A DNA stretch of 64,000 nucleotides. It comes from Coffea arabica. Taxonomy: Eukaryota > Streptophyta > Magnoliopsida > Gentianales > Rubiaceae. A program made the translations under genes and the position numbers. The stretch covers positions 13,662,466 to 13,726,465 of the forward strand of contig NC_092322.1 of assembly GCF_036785885.1 (NCBI RefSeq). The letters are read 5' to 3'. Positions 12,043 through 23,784 of the stretch are shown in pieces. Position 1 is the stretch's first letter. Every line of letters begins with the position of its first letter. The notes beneath the pieces are model-generated. The model saw only the letters and a program-made list of their open reading frames with translations, did not search any database and was not told the DNA's origin.

Positions 12043-13105
12043 ATGACTTCTAACACTCCGTATTTTGGTGATAGACTGGATTTTGTTTCCAGGGAAGACA
12101 ATGAGGCTTGTTTTTTTTTTTTCTAAATTTGCATATTCAGAGGCACTAAACTCTCTTATTGAAAGAATGGCTGATGCAACCTGTGGAATTTGTTATGTCA
12201 GGGATCATTCAACCGGTATGTGCCCCGAATATCAAGACTACCTGAGTGATTATCTCACAAAAAAATTTGGAGATTCTTCACCTCGATCTCAAACGTGGTA
12301 TGACTCTTATTCAAACGGGTATGATCAAGGATGGTGGGATAACTCCAGTTATAATTATACAACAGGGTCAATGAATTTTCAGCAGTATGAGTCTCAAGAA
12401 TCATCATCTATGTCAGGTATGTCTTTTGAAGAAATAGTTGAATCAATAGCTACTAATACATATCAATTCCAACAGGAGACACAAATGAGAAATGGGATGA
12501 TGAAGGATGCAATGAGTAATCTGGCAGATCAAATATGTCTATTGACATCTAGAATAAATCGATTGGCTTCTCAAATTGAAAAATTGCCCTCGAAAATCAT
12601 TGTTGATTTTGAAGAAAATGAGAGTTCAATTTGCTTGACTAGTGATGAGGAGATGCAAGAGTGTCAAAATGAGAGATCTACAGATGCAGTTTAAAAAGAA
12701 GTCGAAAAGGAAGAAATGGAACCCCAACCGCAACCCATTCAAGTGAAAGAATCCAGTGAAGAATCATCAAATGTGGTGACACCACCTCCATTCCCTAACC
12801 CGCATTTTCTTAACTCTTACTCTATGATTTCTGTTAATGAGATTGATTTTGCTATACCGAAAGTTTTTGAGTCTCATGGCAGAAATAAGTTAAGAGTAGC
12901 TATGGTCAAATATCTTGAACCGTTGAGTGCTCTTGATGAAGGAGTGGATGAAGAATTGAGATCACTGCTTGATTATTTGGCGCCATCAACTAGTCCATGG
13001 AAGACCGTAGCTCGTGTGCTCAAGGATTACTCTATTTACGAGGGCTATCAGGACTATATAGAGGATGAAGCATTGAAACGAGTCACAAGATTTTGTCCTC
13101 CCTAA
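12043..13105 (+). pseudogene. gag-like protein of element 1, with frameshift and internal stop
   Basis: I take the ATG at 12043 as the original start. A run of 12 T (12111-12122) then throws the frame off by one, and the sequence beyond it is open from an alternative ATG at 12065 to a TAA at 12692. The same frame continues after that stop to 13105, giving about 354 codons overall, close to the gag of element 2. It has a retroviral-type zinc knuckle (CGICYVRDHSTGMC, CX2CX4HX4C) near the N terminus, a Tyr/Ser/Gln-rich stretch, then an alpha-helical, probably coiled-coil part. The C-terminal third is acidic and of unknown role. It probably encoded a nucleocapsid-like protein and is now broken. 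Confidence 0.7.
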
Positions 13106-13150
13106 GCAAACATGATAATATCTAGCCAAAAACGTTAAAGAAAGGCGCTT

Positions 13151-13168
13151 TTTGGGAGGCAACCCAAA
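13151..13168 (+). other. hairpin 1 of element 1
   Basis: TTTGGG AGGCAA CCCAAA, a 6-bp stem with a 6-base loop, about 45 bp after the gag stop and preceded by GGCGCTT. The counterpart at 23391-23410 in element 2 keeps the loop and extends the stem to 7 bp, with one compensated T-A to A-T pair. Confidence 0.7.
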
Positions 13169-15216
13169 TATTGATTTTATTGTTTTTCGTTGTTAAATTC
13201 TTTAATTATGCCGTTTCTTATTTAGGTTGTGGTCGGTTTTAATGTTTTCCTCCACTGTGATCAGGACAGCAATCTTGGCGTGCCCACGCGGTGTTTATAA
13301 CTCCTGAAGTCAGTGGACATTTACCAATCTTGGCGTGCCCACGTCATGTTTGACGACCCAAAAGCTAAGAAAAAAAAATTTATTATTTATTTATTTATTA
13401 TTATTATTATTTCTAAAAAAACAAAAAGGATTAAAGTATTTTAGCAATTACAATTTTCGAAATTTGAATTCAAAAAGGAAAAAAAAACTGAAAAAAAAGA
13501 AGAAAAAAAAAACAAAAATCCACAAAAACTATTTTTTCTTTTCTTTTTCTCCTTTCTTTCTCTTTTCTTCTTTTCTTCTTTCTTCTTTCTTTCTTTTTTT
13601 TTTTCCTTTTCTTTCTTTCTTCCTTCTGCCCCCGCTGCTTTCCCTTTTTCCCTTTTTCCTTCGTTTCTTCCTCCATTGCCGCCGCCGAACCCAGCTTCCT
13701 AGCACGACTACCACCTCGCAGCTCTACCGCGCGCCAGCCCGCCGCCAACCGTCGCTGCCCGCTTCTCCCACCCGCTACCAGCTCGCGGCCAAGCTCCTCT
13801 ACCGCGCCTCCAGGCCGTCGCCCTGCTCCGCGAGCTCCACCGCACACGCCCCTCCCTCTCCAGCTCCACTTCACCCACAGACCACGGCCGCACTCTTCTC
13901 ACCTAGCGTCCTACCACCATCGCAAGCTCCACCCCAGCTTACCACCACCACCTCCCTCTGCTCTCTCTCCACTTCACACCAGATCACGGCCAATAGCTCC
14001 TCCTCGCAGCCCCCAGCTCCTCCACTATAGCGACTCCGTGCGCTCCGCCGCTGCTCCACTGCTCCACCACCCATGGCCATCTGCTTGGTGTCTCTGGCAT
14101 GCAACAGAGGTACTTGTTTTTCCCAATTTATTGGCTAATTTTCTAAGGTAAATCACTTATATTTGGGGTACTATTTCTAGAATAGATCTCTAGAGTGAAT
14201 TGGACACAGGCTTTGGGGTCTATGTTGAACTTTGGTTTTCGGGTCCCTGCTAAATTATTTTACTGAATTTTTTATTCCCTATGACTGTTGATTTAAGTTG
14301 CTAAATTATTCGGGCCTCTGCTGAATATTAGTTGGCAGAGTTGTGCATTTATTTGTTCAGTCCAGCAACTATAATACTTAGTGCATTGATTGCTGATTCA
14401 TGGTCGTAGTTACTATCCCAATTCATTCATTTGGGACTTCTTTTAGCCCTTGAGATTGATATTTTCTGGACTCTCTGATAGCTATTTTATTTGGAAGTTA
14501 TCGGGGGTTGACTTTGGGGTTTTGCTGCTTTTGTTGGGCGTTTGTTGTGATTTTGGGTTGGGCATTTAGTTGCTGTTTCTGTACACCATCGGTTGCGATT
14601 TCTAAGAGGTTCTTGTGGCTGATTTAATTTTGCTCTGATTCCATTTTTGTTGTGCACCATTGACTATTGGGCTTTTGTGCTTAAAGTGTTGCTCCTGCTA
14701 GATCTCCGAACTGTTGCTGGAGTTACCATTTTCTTGGATCAAATACTGATTTTGGCAGGTTGAATTGGGGAATTGACTGTCCAATTGGAGGCAGCTGTTA
14801 CCATTTTGGGACCAATTGTGTCTATTTTGCTGTGATTTGTGTCTAATTGTGGGTAATTTGCTTGTTAAATTGGGAGGTGCCTATAACGCTTAAATTTGCT
14901 TATTGAAGTTAGTTGCCTCTGATTGCCTTGTTTAGGAGCATTTTATCCTTTTGGTTTCCTTTACTAAGCTATTTGGAGCACTTGTTGCATGATTGGACTG
15001 CCTTGATTCTGAATTTGACTACATTTGGACCACAGGGGCTCATTGATTGCATTTGTTATTAGTGTTGAGGTATTCGTATAACCTGTGGGTGATTGAATTG
15101 TGCCTATTGTTCATTGGGTTGGTTTTAAACAAAAAATTGTTATTACTTTAAAATTCCTGTTTCCATTATTTGTTGGCAATTGTAGTCCCTTGTGATTAGA
15201 GTGACATCTAGAGATC
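13169..15216 (+). other. CT-rich, GC-rich and T-rich non-coding block of element 1
   Basis: 13260-13350 has a short repeat (AATCTTGGCGTGCCCACG). 13530-13680 is almost pure pyrimidine. 13680-14040 is suddenly GC-rich with Pro/Ser/Ala codons open in more than one frame. 14100-15200 is T-rich like an intron, beginning after CAGAG/GTACTT. The order resembles the 5' end of a plant gene (CT-rich leader, GC-rich first exon, T-rich intron), so it could be captured host sequence. It could equally be the element's own leader. The long ORFs here, on both strands, follow from low complexity, and I do not call them genes. Confidence 0.45.
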
Positions 15217-15516
15217 ATGGTAAGGCCAAGATCCGCTTCTAGGTTAAGGACACCTAGACACTCGCAACCTCCTCCTACCCCAGGGGCTGACGAATGGCAC
15301 CAGGTCCAGATGCGAGTTGAGCGACTAGCGACTCGGATGACCCACATTGACGTCAACCTGCATCACATGCGCAGAATTTGGCAGCATTTATGCCCCATGC
15401 AGGCCTTGATCCTCAATTTCCACCTGAACCGCCCCTGTTTTGATGATTTCAAGGAAGTACCGTTGCCCCTCTCTTTTCTTCTGTTTTTACATTATCACAT
15501 TGAGGGCAATGTGTGA
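15217..15516 (+). CDS. small ORF of element 1, unknown function
   Basis: 99 codons. The N terminus is Arg/Pro-rich (MVRPRSASRLRTPRHS), then a helical part rich in Arg, Met and His (about residues 27-60), then a hydrophobic stretch (LPLSFLLFLHYHIEG). The stop lies directly after hairpin 2. It sits where some Gypsy elements carry an extra or env-like ORF, possibly as a second exon after a T-rich intron (an acceptor-like TTGCAATTGTAG lies near 15180). Element 2 shows no clear counterpart. It may be a remnant rather than a working gene. Confidence 0.35.
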   Translation: MVRPRSASRLRTPRHSQPPPTPGADEWHQVQMRVERLATRMTHIDVNLHHMRRIWQHLCPMQALILNFHLNRPCFDDFKEVPLPLSFLLFLHYHIEGNV

Positions 15517-15532
15517 CTTAGGTGTGGGGGGG
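15496..15532 (+). other. hairpin 2 and internal polypurine tract of element 1
   Basis: CACATTG AGGG CAATGTG (15496-15513) is a perfect 7-bp stem with a 4-base loop. It is followed after 7 bases by GGTGTGGGGGGGT (15521-15532). The pair repeats the arrangement at the 3' LTR about 1 kb further on, and matches 24354-24390 in element 2. Confidence 0.7.
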
Positions 15533-15984
15533 TCAGTTTGGGTGCTAGTATTTTTAGTTTTTAGGTTCTAGAGGTTTTTCCTTTGTTTTAGTTTGATATT
15601 TATCTCCTTTTTCGTTTATTTTCTTTTCTTTTCTTTTTCTAGTGGTCAGTCTTCATATGAATACCAAGTTTGATGCTGGATTGTTGTCTCTAATTCTGCT
15701 ATTGCCAAGTTTATTAATAAAAAGGTATCAAGTTGATGTGGTTGAGTTCAGGAACATCTCTTTGGTGAATATCAATAATTACTTAACTTTTCCAATTTTT
15801 GGTTAATTTTTCTAGGCATAGGGAATGATTGTTGGCATTTTTCATGTGAATTGGTCCAATTATTAATTTTTGTTCTCCATGTCTGGAAATTTGAGGCTGG
15901 CTGCTGTTATTCTTGTGTTGCTTTTAGATATCGTGCTACATGGTTGCAAATAAGAGTGACTGTACACCGCTAGTGGTTACTACT

Positions 15985-16121
15985 GAGTAACCGGGGATCT
16001 TCACTTGAAGTGTTGATTTTCGTGTCAAAAGGTAGTAGTTGCTATCAGTGCGTGGTCCCGTAGCAATTGGAGCTGAGTAACCGGGCTCCTCCTCTAGCAA
16101 ATGTTGGAGTTCGCGTCAAAA
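15985..16121 (+). repeat. duplicated GAGTAACCGG motif of element 1
   Basis: Two diverged copies of a block of about 46 bp, at 15985-16030 and 16075-16121. Each starts GAGTAACCGGG and ends in CG(T/C)GTCAAAAG. Element 2 carries the same pair at 24915-24965 and 25012-25058. Confidence 0.7.
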
Positions 16122-16487
16122 GACTCTAAGGGCTATAGACTAAGTCTTTTGTTATTCAAAAAAAAAAAAAGAACAAAAAAAAATGAGGAAAAAGAAGTGA
16201 AGTAAAGATTGTGTTAGTATGTGAATAAGTCAGCTTGCCGGTTTGTGATCTTAATGTCGAGATTTTGGTTAATAGCTGGACCATTTACTGATAAATGTGA
16301 GCAACCATTCCTTTTTCTTAGATTAGTTTGCTTTAAATTGGAGGAGTTGGTGGTTGGGAAGCTAACCGGAGTGGTCTTTCTTGGATCTTAACTGTGATGC
16401 GTGATATATGTTTTTCTAGGTATTTTGGCAATATGATAGTTAGAGCAATAGCCATTGTCAAATTTTGGTGTTCAAGTGCTGTTCTTA

Positions 16488-16520
16488 TGCTTGAGGGCAA
16501 GCACGATTTAGTGTGGGGGG
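16488..16520 (+). other. hairpin 3 and terminal polypurine tract of element 1
   Basis: TGCTTG AGGG CAAGCA (16488-16503) is a 6-bp stem with a 4-base loop. It is followed by GTGTGGGGGG (16511-16520), the primer for plus-strand synthesis just before the 3' LTR. Confidence 0.75.
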
Positions 16521-16523
16521 AAT

Positions 16524-17858
16524 TGATAGGGTGTTAATTGTTAGTAATTTTATTGTTAATTTCCCCTTTTATCCTTGCCAAATATTGTTTTATTTATTAA
16601 TATTTACTTATATTTGGTATTGGACCCAATTTCAGGGAGTGAAGCAGAAAACTACAAAAAGGAGGGACTTTCTGAAGATAATTGAGACTTCAAATAAGCC
16701 ACAGACCTGGCCCACATGGTGATATACGCGGACTGCATTTCTTTTTTGCGGATTAGGAGTATCTTGGAGTGTTGAAGTGTTTGACTATCAAGAGGAAACT
16801 AAAGAAAGAAGGACTTCAGAGAACTTCACTTTATGTACACTCCTTTCTCAATTTGTGCGGGGACCACGGAGAGAAGAAAAGTCATTTGAATGGAAAGGAA
16901 ACAAACGTGCAAAGAGTTGTCTTTGTTCCTTATTCGTGGGGACCACTGGATAGATAGCTTGAGTTATTTCCTTTTGGCTATATAAGGACAATCGTAAGAA
17001 AGGCTACGGAGAGTTTTTTTAATATAGTTTAGTTTTATTCTTTCTTGGTTCCTTTGATGGCCTGGACCTCAGTTAAATTACTTGGAGATTTTCTCATGAG
17101 GCGTGGCTAAGTTTTCCTAGTCGAAGGTCAATTTGAGGACTCGGTTTCGAACATCTGTGAGATCTAATTATTTTGTTTATTTCTTTTATTTATTGGTATT
17201 TGTGCGTTTTCTGATTTAATTGCTTATGCTTGTTATGTTATTTGAATGTCAAGGGTCCGATATTCAAATTAACCTAATGATCTAATGCCAAATTAATTGA
17301 TTGAATCCGTAATTGTTCAACTGATTAATACCAGTGGCGACTAGCGTGATTGGTTTCATGTTAGGGAAACGTATGATCTAACTTAAACAAACTCTCGTAG
17401 CGTGTTTGTTGGTTAGGATTGGGCTTTTCTAATTATTAATGCAATCGAGTAATTAAATCCTATGATCGTAGTTAGGGTTATTTCTTGGTTAGAGAAATAG
17501 TTAACGGTCGTACCTTAACTATCGAGAAATTAAGGAAAGGCGCGTGTATGGCAACTATAACCAATTTATTAATAAGTAATTGAATTATCTTTGCGTCGAT
17601 GATCAGTTGCATGGACCGTGTCTGAAATGTTGCACCTTTGCCTAGAGTCATATTGGTTATTGATTAATTTCTATTTATTTCTATTAGTTGTTTTATTGGT
17701 TAGTTAATTAGTTATTTTATATTCTCCAAAAAATCCCCCATACTTTGGACTTTAAAAGAAACGAATTATCCCCAGTCCCTGAATTATCCCCACTATCTAC
17801 AGAAATTATATTTTATTTAAGCATGTATTTATTATTGCACAGGTTTGACACCCTGTCA
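16524..17858 (+). repeat. 3' LTR of element 1
   Basis: 1335 bp, TG...CA termini, the partner of 10580-11934. It lacks a short block present in the 5' LTR near 11606 and part of the segment near 11840-11870, and has a small duplication near 17670. Confidence 0.9.
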
Positions 17859-17863
17859 ACATA

Positions 17864-19033
17864 TAACAATTAGTTCATTTCACAATCAAATTTTATATTT
17901 ATAACATTCTAAATTCCTTAGAAGCGATTTTTTTGCAAGTGCATGAGTTGTGATTGAGTATATGATATTAAGGGTCGAACCTACAGGGAAGATTTTCAAA
18001 TATTATGGATTTTCGAACTCCTTTATTATTTAGATTATCATAAGTGCAAGAAATTGAATCTACACTATAAATATGAAGTAAAAGTATTAAATATAACAAT
18101 AGGAAACTCCTAAAGGTATGGAATTCCTTACTACTCTTGCCAATAAAATTACCGGTTAATTGAATGTTATTATCTTGGTTAGTTATAGCGTAATTTCCTA
18201 ATGTATGTAAACCTACTCTCGAAGTGAATCAATTATATTTATAGGTAAACCATACTTACTCTCGTAGTTATAAAATTAAGTATAAGTTCATTTCTTCCAT
18301 GAAATTATATGAAACAAGTCACTAAAGTCACATAGGTGCACCTCTACTCTCATGAATGTACTCCCTAAGTTTATCATTTTCTTAAACTAGTATTAAATTT
18401 CAATTCTCACTGCAGATTTAATACCTTAATATTATCACAATTAATGGCCGATTAATCGTGATTAGATAAGCAAAGTGATAAAATAACTTGTTCAAAATAA
18501 TATCATCAACTAACAAAATAAACACCACTAACAAAATATAGGAAGTTCATCGATAACTCTAGGCATAAACTTTAACTAAACATGGAAACAAACACCAAAC
18601 TTGTATTATAGCTAAATATAAAATCAAATACAAAAGAGAAAGTGTTAGGAGAGAAGTCACCCTTGTCGCATGAGATCCAACTCTCCATCTTTGCTTTTCA
18701 AATCTTCATTCAAATCGAACTACAAACACAAAAAGGATAAACTACACTAACTATACTATACTAATGAACTAAGAAAAACTAATGAAAACTATATTTTTGT
18801 GGAGTTTCTCTAGTCTTCCAAAGTTATCAGAATGTTTCTCAAAAGCTGCTATTTATAGAGAATTCAAGCTCAATATGAGTTGTTTCTTAATTGGCAAGTT
18901 TGGCTTTTGAATTTACCAAGAATTATTTTCCAAGTTTCCACACTTTTCTTGGTCAGATACAGCCTTACTGGAATTGAGTTGGAAAGTTGTGTGAACAAAG
19001 AACAAGTTGCAACCGAAAATGATGAATATACGA
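17864..19033 (-). mobile_element. solo LTR 'A', second piece
   Basis: Continues directly from 10579 once element 1 and its ACATA duplication are removed. It matches LTR B (19034 onward) and LTR C in reverse orientation, with features such as a short GGTCGAACCTACAGGGAAGA block. It is interrupted at 19033 by LTR B. Confidence 0.8.
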
Positions 19034-20160
19034 TGACGTGCGCGGGGTATACATATACAATAAGTTTATCCACAATCAAGTTTTATATTTATAATTCCTA
19101 AATATCCTACACGGGATTTATTGCAAGTATACGAATCGTGAGCGAGTATAGGGTATTAAGGGTCGATCCCACAGGGAAGAGTGACAATTATCGGTGTTTT
19201 TTGAATTCTTTTATTATCTCAACTACCATAAACATAAAATTAATGAAAATAAAACTAGAAAACTCCTAGAGATATGGAATTCCTTACTACTCTTGCAAAT
19301 GAGATTACCGGTTAAGTGAATGCTATTATCTTGGTTAGTTATGGCGTAATTTCGTAAAGTATGTGAAACCTACTCTCGTAGTGGATCAACTATACTTGTA
19401 GTTATACTATACCTACTCTCGTGGTTATGAAATTAACTACAATCTCATTTCTTTATGAAATTACATGAACAAGTCACTAAAGCCACAAATGTGCTCCTTT
19501 ACTCTCGTGAGTGAAATCCCTAGGTTTATCACTTCCTTGAACTAGTGTTAAACTCCAATTCTCATTGTAAACTTAATACCTTTAGATAATCACAATTAAT
19601 GGTCTATTAATCATGATTAGCTAAGCAAAAGTGATGAATAACTTGCTCAAAATAATATCATCAAATAACCAAGTAAACATCGCTAACAAGATATAGAAAG
19701 TTCATCCATAACTCTAGGCATAAACTTTAGAAACACATATAAAAACATAAATCGAAACTTATATTATAGATAAACATGAATTCAAATACAAAAGAGAAAG
19801 TGATAGGAGAGAAGTCACCCTTGTCACATGAGCTCCAACTCTCCATCTTTGCATCTCCAATTTTCATCCAAATCTAACTACAAAAACAAGATGGATAAAC
19901 TACACTACCTATATTATATTACTCTAACTAATGAACTAAGGAAACTCTAGTGAAAGTTACATTTTTTGTGAGTTTCTCTAGCCTTCCAAAGTTTTTTAAA
20001 ATGCCCTCCAAAAGCTTTTATATATAGAGGATTCAAAAGCCAAATGAGTTGTTTCTAGTTGTCATTTTGAAACTCTCTAAGTCTGTTTCTCAAAGTGTCC
20101 ATGCATCATATGATCATTTCCAGTCGGAATCTTTGCAAAAAAAGTGATAAAAAAGGTTGT
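19034..20160 (-). mobile_element. solo LTR 'B', first piece, inserted in LTR A
   Basis: Starts TGACGTGCGCGGGG and is the same family and orientation as LTR A. The second piece is 27337-28151, giving about 1.94 kb in all. The flanking target-site duplication is TACGA (19029-19033) against CACGA (28152-28156), one base diverged. It is interrupted at 20160 by element 2. Confidence 0.8.
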
Positions 20161-22070
20161 TGATAAGAGTTTATTTTACGTATTTTTAGTGTGTTTTATT
20201 AGTTAATTTTGGTTTGATTATTTAGTTTTATAACTAAAATAACTAAGGTTTTGGTAAAAAAACTACATTTTATGTTAAAATGGCTAAACATTGCATTTTA
20301 TGGATTTTTATGGTAAAAAAACTTCATATTTTGTAGGTTTAATGATTCAATCATCAAATGAAGTGCATTGGGAAGATATTTGGATGATTGAAGATGGATT
20401 AAAGTGGTGAAAAAAAAATATGAAGTGTAAAAGGAAAAATGCAAGAAAAGTCAGGTTTAACAACTCTGACACGTTTTGGTATTTTGACTATATCTGGAGC
20501 TACACAGATCGGATCAAGGTGATCTTGGTACCATTTTGAAGCTAAGAGATATATCTACATTTGGTATGAAGACATCAAAGTCCAATTCAGCCGTTTTCAT
20601 AGTCCAAAAGTTGAAATACCGAAATTCAACTCAGCTGTCCAAAGTGGAAAACAGAGCTCCGACCAGTCTATAGTATTTCGGTCATATCTCAGGCTACAAA
20701 GCTCCAATTTGGATGATTCTTGAAGCATTGAAAAGCTAACTCAAAGGGCTACAACTTTGCTGTTTTACACAAAAGCTAGTTCGGCCTTTATGAGACAAAA
20801 TCGCAGATTAAGTAAGGCCAAAGTGAATACGCGAGTACACAAAACGTGACTTGTAACCGCGTTTTGTGTAGGCGCGTTTTCTGGCCGAAATTCTGCAATT
20901 TGACTCAGCCATTTCCCTTGTGTTCATACCACTTTCCAGCTATAAGATGCAAGGGAATTCGGTGCACATGCTTCAGAAGACAAAATGGCAGACAATATGG
21001 CTTATTTTCAAGTCAAAAACAATGGTTTTTGACTATCTTAACAAAATGAGATTTGAAGAATCATAGCAGCAAATTTGGACTGGGAGAAGAGGAACTTTTC
21101 ATGAGTTTATATGCAGAGACAGAGAGCCATTCATTCATTATCATACGGGGAGAGAACTTGAAGTGCAGAAATGTAGTTCTTTCATTTCCTTAGTGTAGGA
21201 TAGTGTAGTAAGTGTAGTTAATCCATTCTTGTATAATAGCTAGATTAGGATGAAGATGGAGATAAAGAAGAAGGAGTTGAAGCTCAAGTGACATGGGTTA
21301 TCTCTACTCCAATTCTTTATCTTTTGTATTGGATTCTTAACTATGGTTATAATGCAAGTTCTGGAATTTATGTTTATTATTTGTTTCTAAAGTTTATGCC
21401 TTGGGTTTGGTTGAACTTCCTATGATTGTTAGTGTTTATCATTTGGCTATTTAACTGCTATGATTTGAGCAAGTTATTTAGCACTTTAGCTCTTTAAATC
21501 ATGATTAATCTGGTACCATTAATTATGATTATCTAAGGTGTTATTTCTACAATGAAAATTGAGATTTAACATTAGTTCAAGAAGTGCTAAACATAGGGAA
21601 TACACTCACGAGAGTAGAGGTGCACCTATGGGGTTTTGGTGATTTATTTCATGTAATTTCATTGAAGAAATGAACTTGTAACTAATTTCATAACCATGAG
21701 AATAGGTATGGATTGGTTATTAGTATAATTGATTCACTACGAAAGTAGGATTCAAATGCATAAGGAAATTACACCATAACTAGCCTAGATGTAGTACTCA
21801 ATGATCCAAATATAACACTTGCATGAGTAGTTAGGGATACCACAACCTAAGGAGCTTTTATTTGTTATTTTGTATAATTTCAGTAGGTTAAATTTCTTAT
21901 AATTCATTGATAGTCTAAATAATAGAGAAGTTTTAGTAATACCGGTAATTGTTCACTCTTCCCTATGGGATCGACCCGATATATACCCTAAACTACTAGT
22001 TGATCTGTATACTTGCAGTGAACGGGTGTAATTCGATTTTTTAACTTGTACGTATGTAAAATACCCGTCA
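20161..22070 (+). repeat. 5' LTR of element 2
   Basis: Starts TGATAAGAGTTTATTTTACG and ends TAAAATACCCGTCA. It contains CGCG(TTTT) motifs near 20826-20882. ORFs inside it, such as 20846-21049, recur identically in the 3' LTR and are not genes. It is distantly related to LTRs A, B and C. Confidence 0.92.
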
Positions 22071-22076
22071 AGTTTT

Positions 22077-22094
22077 TGGCGCCGTTGCCGGGGA
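22077..22094 (+). other. primer binding site of element 2 (tRNA-Asp type)
   Basis: TGGCGCCGTTGCCGGGGA, six bases after the LTR. This is the Athila-type primer site complementary to the 3' end of plant tRNA-Asp. Confidence 0.85.
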
Positions 22095-22262
22095 AGATTT
22101 GGCAATATCGGTGTGAAGAGCAACTTTATTAGTTTAGACATTTTATTAGTTATAGTGTGAATGTTGTTTTCTGTTATTTTAGTGTTTTAAATGTGTATGT
22201 GTTTTATCACCTATTCTTCTTACTAATTTTGCTCTTAAGTTGTTTAAAAGTAATTTTAGGTG

Positions 22263-23345
22263 ATGAGAAAGATAGGTCAATTTGGAGGACAATGCTTGAG
22301 AAGTGGAAGATTGGCAATGGATGGTTATCAAGTGCAAAGCTCCTTCAACAGAGGTAACCAAAAATTTACTGAATGTATGTCTTTTGAAGATGGTTTAAGG
22401 TGCTTAAAGGCTAAATTTGATGTTATGATGTTACAAGTTCAAATGGACACAATTAAGCATGAAATTGAGCAAGGGAGGAATGTTAATGCTTTTAATTCTT
22501 ATCATGTGATTTGTGACTTGTGTGGAGGTTATCATGCTACTAATACATGTATGCAAGCACAAAATGTGGATTATTATTATGAATTCGAGCATTACAATCC
22601 TTGTTTTGATCAATATAGTGCTAATTGGAGCAATTCTCCTGCTTATGGTTGGGATAATCAATTTACTTATAGTAATTCTTCATATTTTTATGATTACCAA
22701 TCTGAATGTGTCCAATATGAATCAAAATCATCTTGGGAGTTGGCAATAGAAAAAGTAGCTAATGATTCTAAGCCATCTTGGGAGTTAGCTTTAGAAAAAT
22801 TAGCTAATGCAACTTCTGACCGTTTTGATAGGATTGAGGAAAGAATAGATGAATTAGCTTCTCACTTTGGTAGAATACATGAGCAATTGAATGCATTGTG
22901 TGAAGTTATTTTCTCTAATAATTTGCAAAACGATCCTAGCATGAATGGTGGGAATGTTGTATGTGAAAATGGGTTGCATTTTGATGAAAATGATGAATCT
23001 CAATTGTGTTTCAATGAGCAAATGTCCATTTCACATGATAATATTGTTGGAACTAACTTTGAACCTCAAGAGGTGAGTTTTAATGACTCATTTTTCACCC
23101 CTCTTGAGGAGTGCATTGAAAGTATAGGTTCTAAAGGTATTCCTGCCCAAGATACTCTCATGACATTTCTTTTGGTAAGTTCTCAAGTGGTGCATATTCA
23201 AGATAATATTTATGAAACACTTGGATTAGGTAAGTCACTTCTATTTCTCACATCATTAGATCATGTGGCTTTTGCTATAAAGTCACCTTTTAATGATCCA
23301 CCACGACCTAAAATGGTGGATTATTCTTTAACCAAGCCTCCTTGA
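22263..23345 (+). CDS. gag-like protein of element 2
   Basis: An open frame of 360 codons; I start it at the ATG at 22263. A short N-terminal region leads to a zinc-knuckle-like motif (CDLCGGYHATNTC, CX2CX3HX4C) at about residues 84-96. A Tyr/Asn/Ser-rich stretch follows, with two near repeats containing SWELA(I/L)EK. Then comes a heptad-like helix (DRIEERIDELASHFGRIHEQ) and an acidic C-terminal part of unknown role. The order matches the broken gag of element 1, although sequence identity is low. Likely role: RNA-binding nucleocapsid-like protein acting with enzymes from another element. The intact frame agrees with the young age of the insertion. No protease motif follows. Confidence 0.75.
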   Translation: MRKIGQFGGQCLRSGRLAMDGYQVQSSFNRGNQKFTECMSFEDGLRCLKAKFDVMMLQVQMDTIKHEIEQGRNVNAFNSYHVICDLCGGYHATNTCMQAQNVDYYYEFEHYNPCFDQYSANWSNSPAYGWDNQFTYSNSSYFYDYQSECVQYESKSSWELAIEKVANDSKPSWELALEKLANATSDRFDRIEERIDELASHFGRIHEQLNALCEVIFSNNLQNDPSMNGGNVVCENGLHFDENDESQLCFNEQMSISHDNIVGTNFEPQEVSFNDSFFTPLEECIESIGSKGIPAQDTLMTFLLVSSQVVHIQDNIYETLGLGKSLLFLTSLDHVAFAIKSPFNDPPRPKMVDYSLTKPP

Positions 23346-23390
23346 TAATGAGGTTCAATAGTCGAGCCAACGACTATAAATAAAAGCGCT

Positions 23391-23410
23391 TATTGGGAGG
23401 CAACCCAATA
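23391..23410 (+). other. hairpin 1 of element 2
   Basis: TATTGGG AGGCAA CCCAATA, a 7-bp stem with the same loop as in element 1, 45 bp after the gag stop. The preceding AAGCGCT is also shared. Confidence 0.7.
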
Positions 23411-23433
23411 TATATATATATATATATATATAT
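23408..23433 (+). repeat. (AT)n microsatellite
   Basis: About 13 AT units directly downstream of hairpin 1. Confidence 0.9.
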
Positions 23434-23784
23434 TTTTTTAGCTATTTATGTTATTTTGGGGTGATTTTATGTTTACAGTATGAGTTTGAGTTATTTTGAT
23501 GTTTTTCATTTGTAGGTATTGGAAATGAAAGCAAAAGTGACCAAATGAGGTGAAAAAGGCGAAATTTGATCAAGGAACTCAACCCCTCGATTTGAGTAAT
23601 TGTTGTTTTTGATTTGTTAGAAGGGGTTAAAATGCATATTTTGATCATTTTACATGTGCATGCATTGAGAATTTTAGCAAACAAATGATCTATGATGCAT
23701 TTTGAAAATTTGGGGTATCATTTGTAATTATTCTTAAGTTAAATTTCTGCTAAATTTCGCAGCAGAAAATGCATTTTTCTAAAA

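Larger units (their letters stand above)
10580..17858 (+). mobile_element. element 1: gag-only LTR retrotransposon with tRNA-Asp-type primer site
   Basis: 7279 bp, with LTRs at 10580-11934 and 16524-17858 and a perfect 5-bp target-site duplication ACATA (10575-10579 and 17859-17863). The LTRs begin TGATAGGGTGT and end ACACCCTGTCA, which are inverted copies of each other with one mismatch. The internal part has a primer site, a gag-like ORF, a hairpin, a CT/GC-rich segment, a small ORF and two polypurine-type tracts. No protease, integrase or reverse transcriptase is seen, so it must depend on a related element. The LTRs differ by substitutions and several indels (1355 against 1335 bp), so it is not very recent. 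Confidence 0.9.

Noticed and set aside
13470..13874. Lys/Arg-rich ORFs on the minus strand
   Set aside because: They are the antisense of a CT-rich stretch and have no domain.
22077..22094. Part of a tRNA-Asp gene
   Set aside because: Only the 18 bases matching the tRNA 3' end are present, placed as a primer site after an LTR.
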